From a virus: 37,776 bases of DNA. Shown here piece after piece: positions 37,241 through 37,776 of the stretch. The translations under genes and the position numbers were made by a program. Numbering within the stretch: position 1 is the stretch's first letter; each line of letters opens with the position of its first letter. The DNA is taken from positions 1 through 37,776 of the IMG/VR virus record IMGVR_UViG_3300009127_000324. One strand, written 5' to 3'. A model generated the notes under the pieces. The model was not told the DNA's origin. It did not search any database and was given only the letters and a program-made list of their open reading frames with translations.

Positions 37241-37776
37241 TTACGCCCTCATCGGGTAGTTGGCTCCATCCTCCCACACGGGGACGAAGTAGGCCATGGT
37301 CCGGATCTCCTTCGCGCCGGGATCCCGGAAAACGGCCTCCATGATCTCGACCAGGTCGCACAACTCCTGCATCTCGATCAGCTTCTGCAGCCGGCCCAGG
37401 TAGGCCTTCGTCAGCCCGTGGGGACCGGCCCGAAACTTCCGCCACGTGTCGTGGAGGACCTCGAACGGCTGGTGGTAGATGCTGTCGTCCTTGAATGGGT
37501 TCTGACGTTTCGAGCGCAGTCTGGGGTTCGAGTGAGAGCAGCCATTCCCCACAGGGCCGGCGGGCTTCCTGGTACCTCCACTACCTCCGGTGGTAGTGCT
37601 GCCTCCGTCTTCTTCAGAAAGTCTTGCTCTTAAGGGGGGGGTACTAGGGGGGGGATCGTTCATACCGGACGAATCTGACCGGTTTGGAGTGACAGATTTG
37701 ACCGGTGTATCATTTCCACCACCGGACATATCCGACCGGTGTGGAGAGTTATTCACACCGGACGAATTTGACCGGT
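37241..37776 (-). CDS. Main part of putative replication-region protein (5' end at the other edge)
   Basis: The frame is open from the right edge to a TAA at 37241. Joined to bases 61-1, it forms a 198-residue protein. The first part encodes the iteron region (NRSNSSGVNN, HRSDMSGGG, NRSDSSGMND) and a Pro/Gly/Ser/Thr-rich linker; the last 90 residues form a helical domain (FEVLHDTWRKFRAGPHGLTKAYLGRLQKLIEMQELCDLVEIMEAVF). As in lambda O, repeats lie in a flexible linker of the protein that may bind them. Alternative starts inside the window (GTG 37756, ATG 37663) lack ribosome sites. Two G8 runs near 37640 make an indel error possible. Confidence 0.6.
   Translation of the reverse strand, partial: RSNSSGVNNSPHRSDMSGGGNDTPVKSVTPNRSDSSGMNDPPPSTPPLRARLSEEDGGSTTTGGSGGTRKPAGPVGNGCSHSNPRLRSKRQNPFKDDSIYHQPFEVLHDTWRKFRAGPHGLTKAYLGRLQKLIEMQELCDLVEIMEAVFRDPGAKEIRTMAYFVPVWEDGANYPMRA
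37664..37683 (+). repeat. Iteron 1 (candidate replication origin)
   Basis: ACCGGACGAATCTGACCGGT: 20 bases with ACCGG/CCGGT inverted ends. It is one of four tandem units within a coding sequence, spaced 23, 34 and 36 bases start to start. Confidence 0.8.
37687..37706 (+). repeat. Iteron 2 (degenerate left arm)
   Basis: GAGTGACAGATTTGACCGGT: the right two thirds match the consensus and the left arm is lost. Confidence 0.65.
37721..37740 (+). repeat. Iteron 3
   Basis: ACCGGACATATCCGACCGGT: both arms intact and the centre variable. Confidence 0.8.
37757..37776 (+). repeat. Iteron 4 (ends exactly at the window edge)
   Basis: ACCGGACGAATTTGACCGGT: ends on the last base of the window, so further units may have been lost or collapsed at the contig junction. 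Confidence 0.8.

Noticed and set aside
1-37776. CRISPR arrays.
   Set aside because: No direct repeats with regular unique spacers were found; the iterons at the right edge have irregular spacing and lie in a coding frame.

Overview
The window looks like the complete or near-complete genome of a temperate, long-tailed (siphovirus-like) phage of a GC-rich bacterium. My by-eye estimate is a little over 60% GC, not computed. It has a lambda-like plan: one divergent immunity switch near the left end, a short rightward lysogeny arm (repressor, lipoprotein, three small genes, integrase, attP), and one long leftward arm holding replication, accessory, packaging, head, tail and lysis genes. The window ends appear to be neighbours on a circle or concatemer. 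A minus-strand gene with a perfect ribosome-binding site starts at 61 and runs off the left edge. Joined to base 37776 it continues in frame to a stop at 37241, giving one 199-codon ORF. The host is not identifiable. The only host-derived sequence is the 3' half of a tRNA-Leu (anticodon GAG) beside the integrase gene, which is expected of an attP.

Layout: 1-400 holds the start of the early leftward operon, a Cro-like regulator, a consensus sigma70 promoter and two related operators. 401-3300 holds the AT-richer repressor gene, a lipoprotein that could be a lysogenic-conversion gene, small coiled-coil genes and a tyrosine integrase. 3301-3588 is attP. 3589-4514 is lysis (M15 endolysin and two one-helix membrane proteins). 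4525-17624 is tail: a Gly-rich adhesin, hub, Dit-like protein, tape measure, G/GT chaperones with a -1 frameshift, tail tube and terminator, with a TPR-containing glycosyltransferase inserted. 17617-25767 is head and packaging: connectors, capsid, DUF2190 decoration protein, protease/scaffold with an internal scaffold start, MuF, portal, TerL and TerS. A hairpin terminator at about 25.8 kb separates this from upstream genes.

25870-33206 is an accessory block rich in glycan chemistry: three GT-A glycosyltransferases, one CgeB-like GT-B enzyme, two SAM methyltransferases and a sulfotransferase, interleaved with very small genes and linked largely by 4-base start/stop overlaps. 33203-37776 and 1-272 are early genes: a MazG-like protein, a DEDD exonuclease, DNA-binding-like proteins, and the presumed replication region with four 20-bp iterons inside a coding sequence.

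The points most worth a second look are: (1) the glycosylation/methylation/sulfation block, which may decorate the virion or the host surface; (2) a perfect 72-bp inverted duplication at 35826-35897 and 36991-37062, one copy of which looks like an in-frame insertion into a small gene; (3) a dispersed asymmetric motif, CTTGTACNGAG, far commoner than expected and suggestive of stoperators; (4) a perfect 23-bp palindrome inside a ParB-like gene; (5) iterons inside the putative initiator gene, right at the contig edge.
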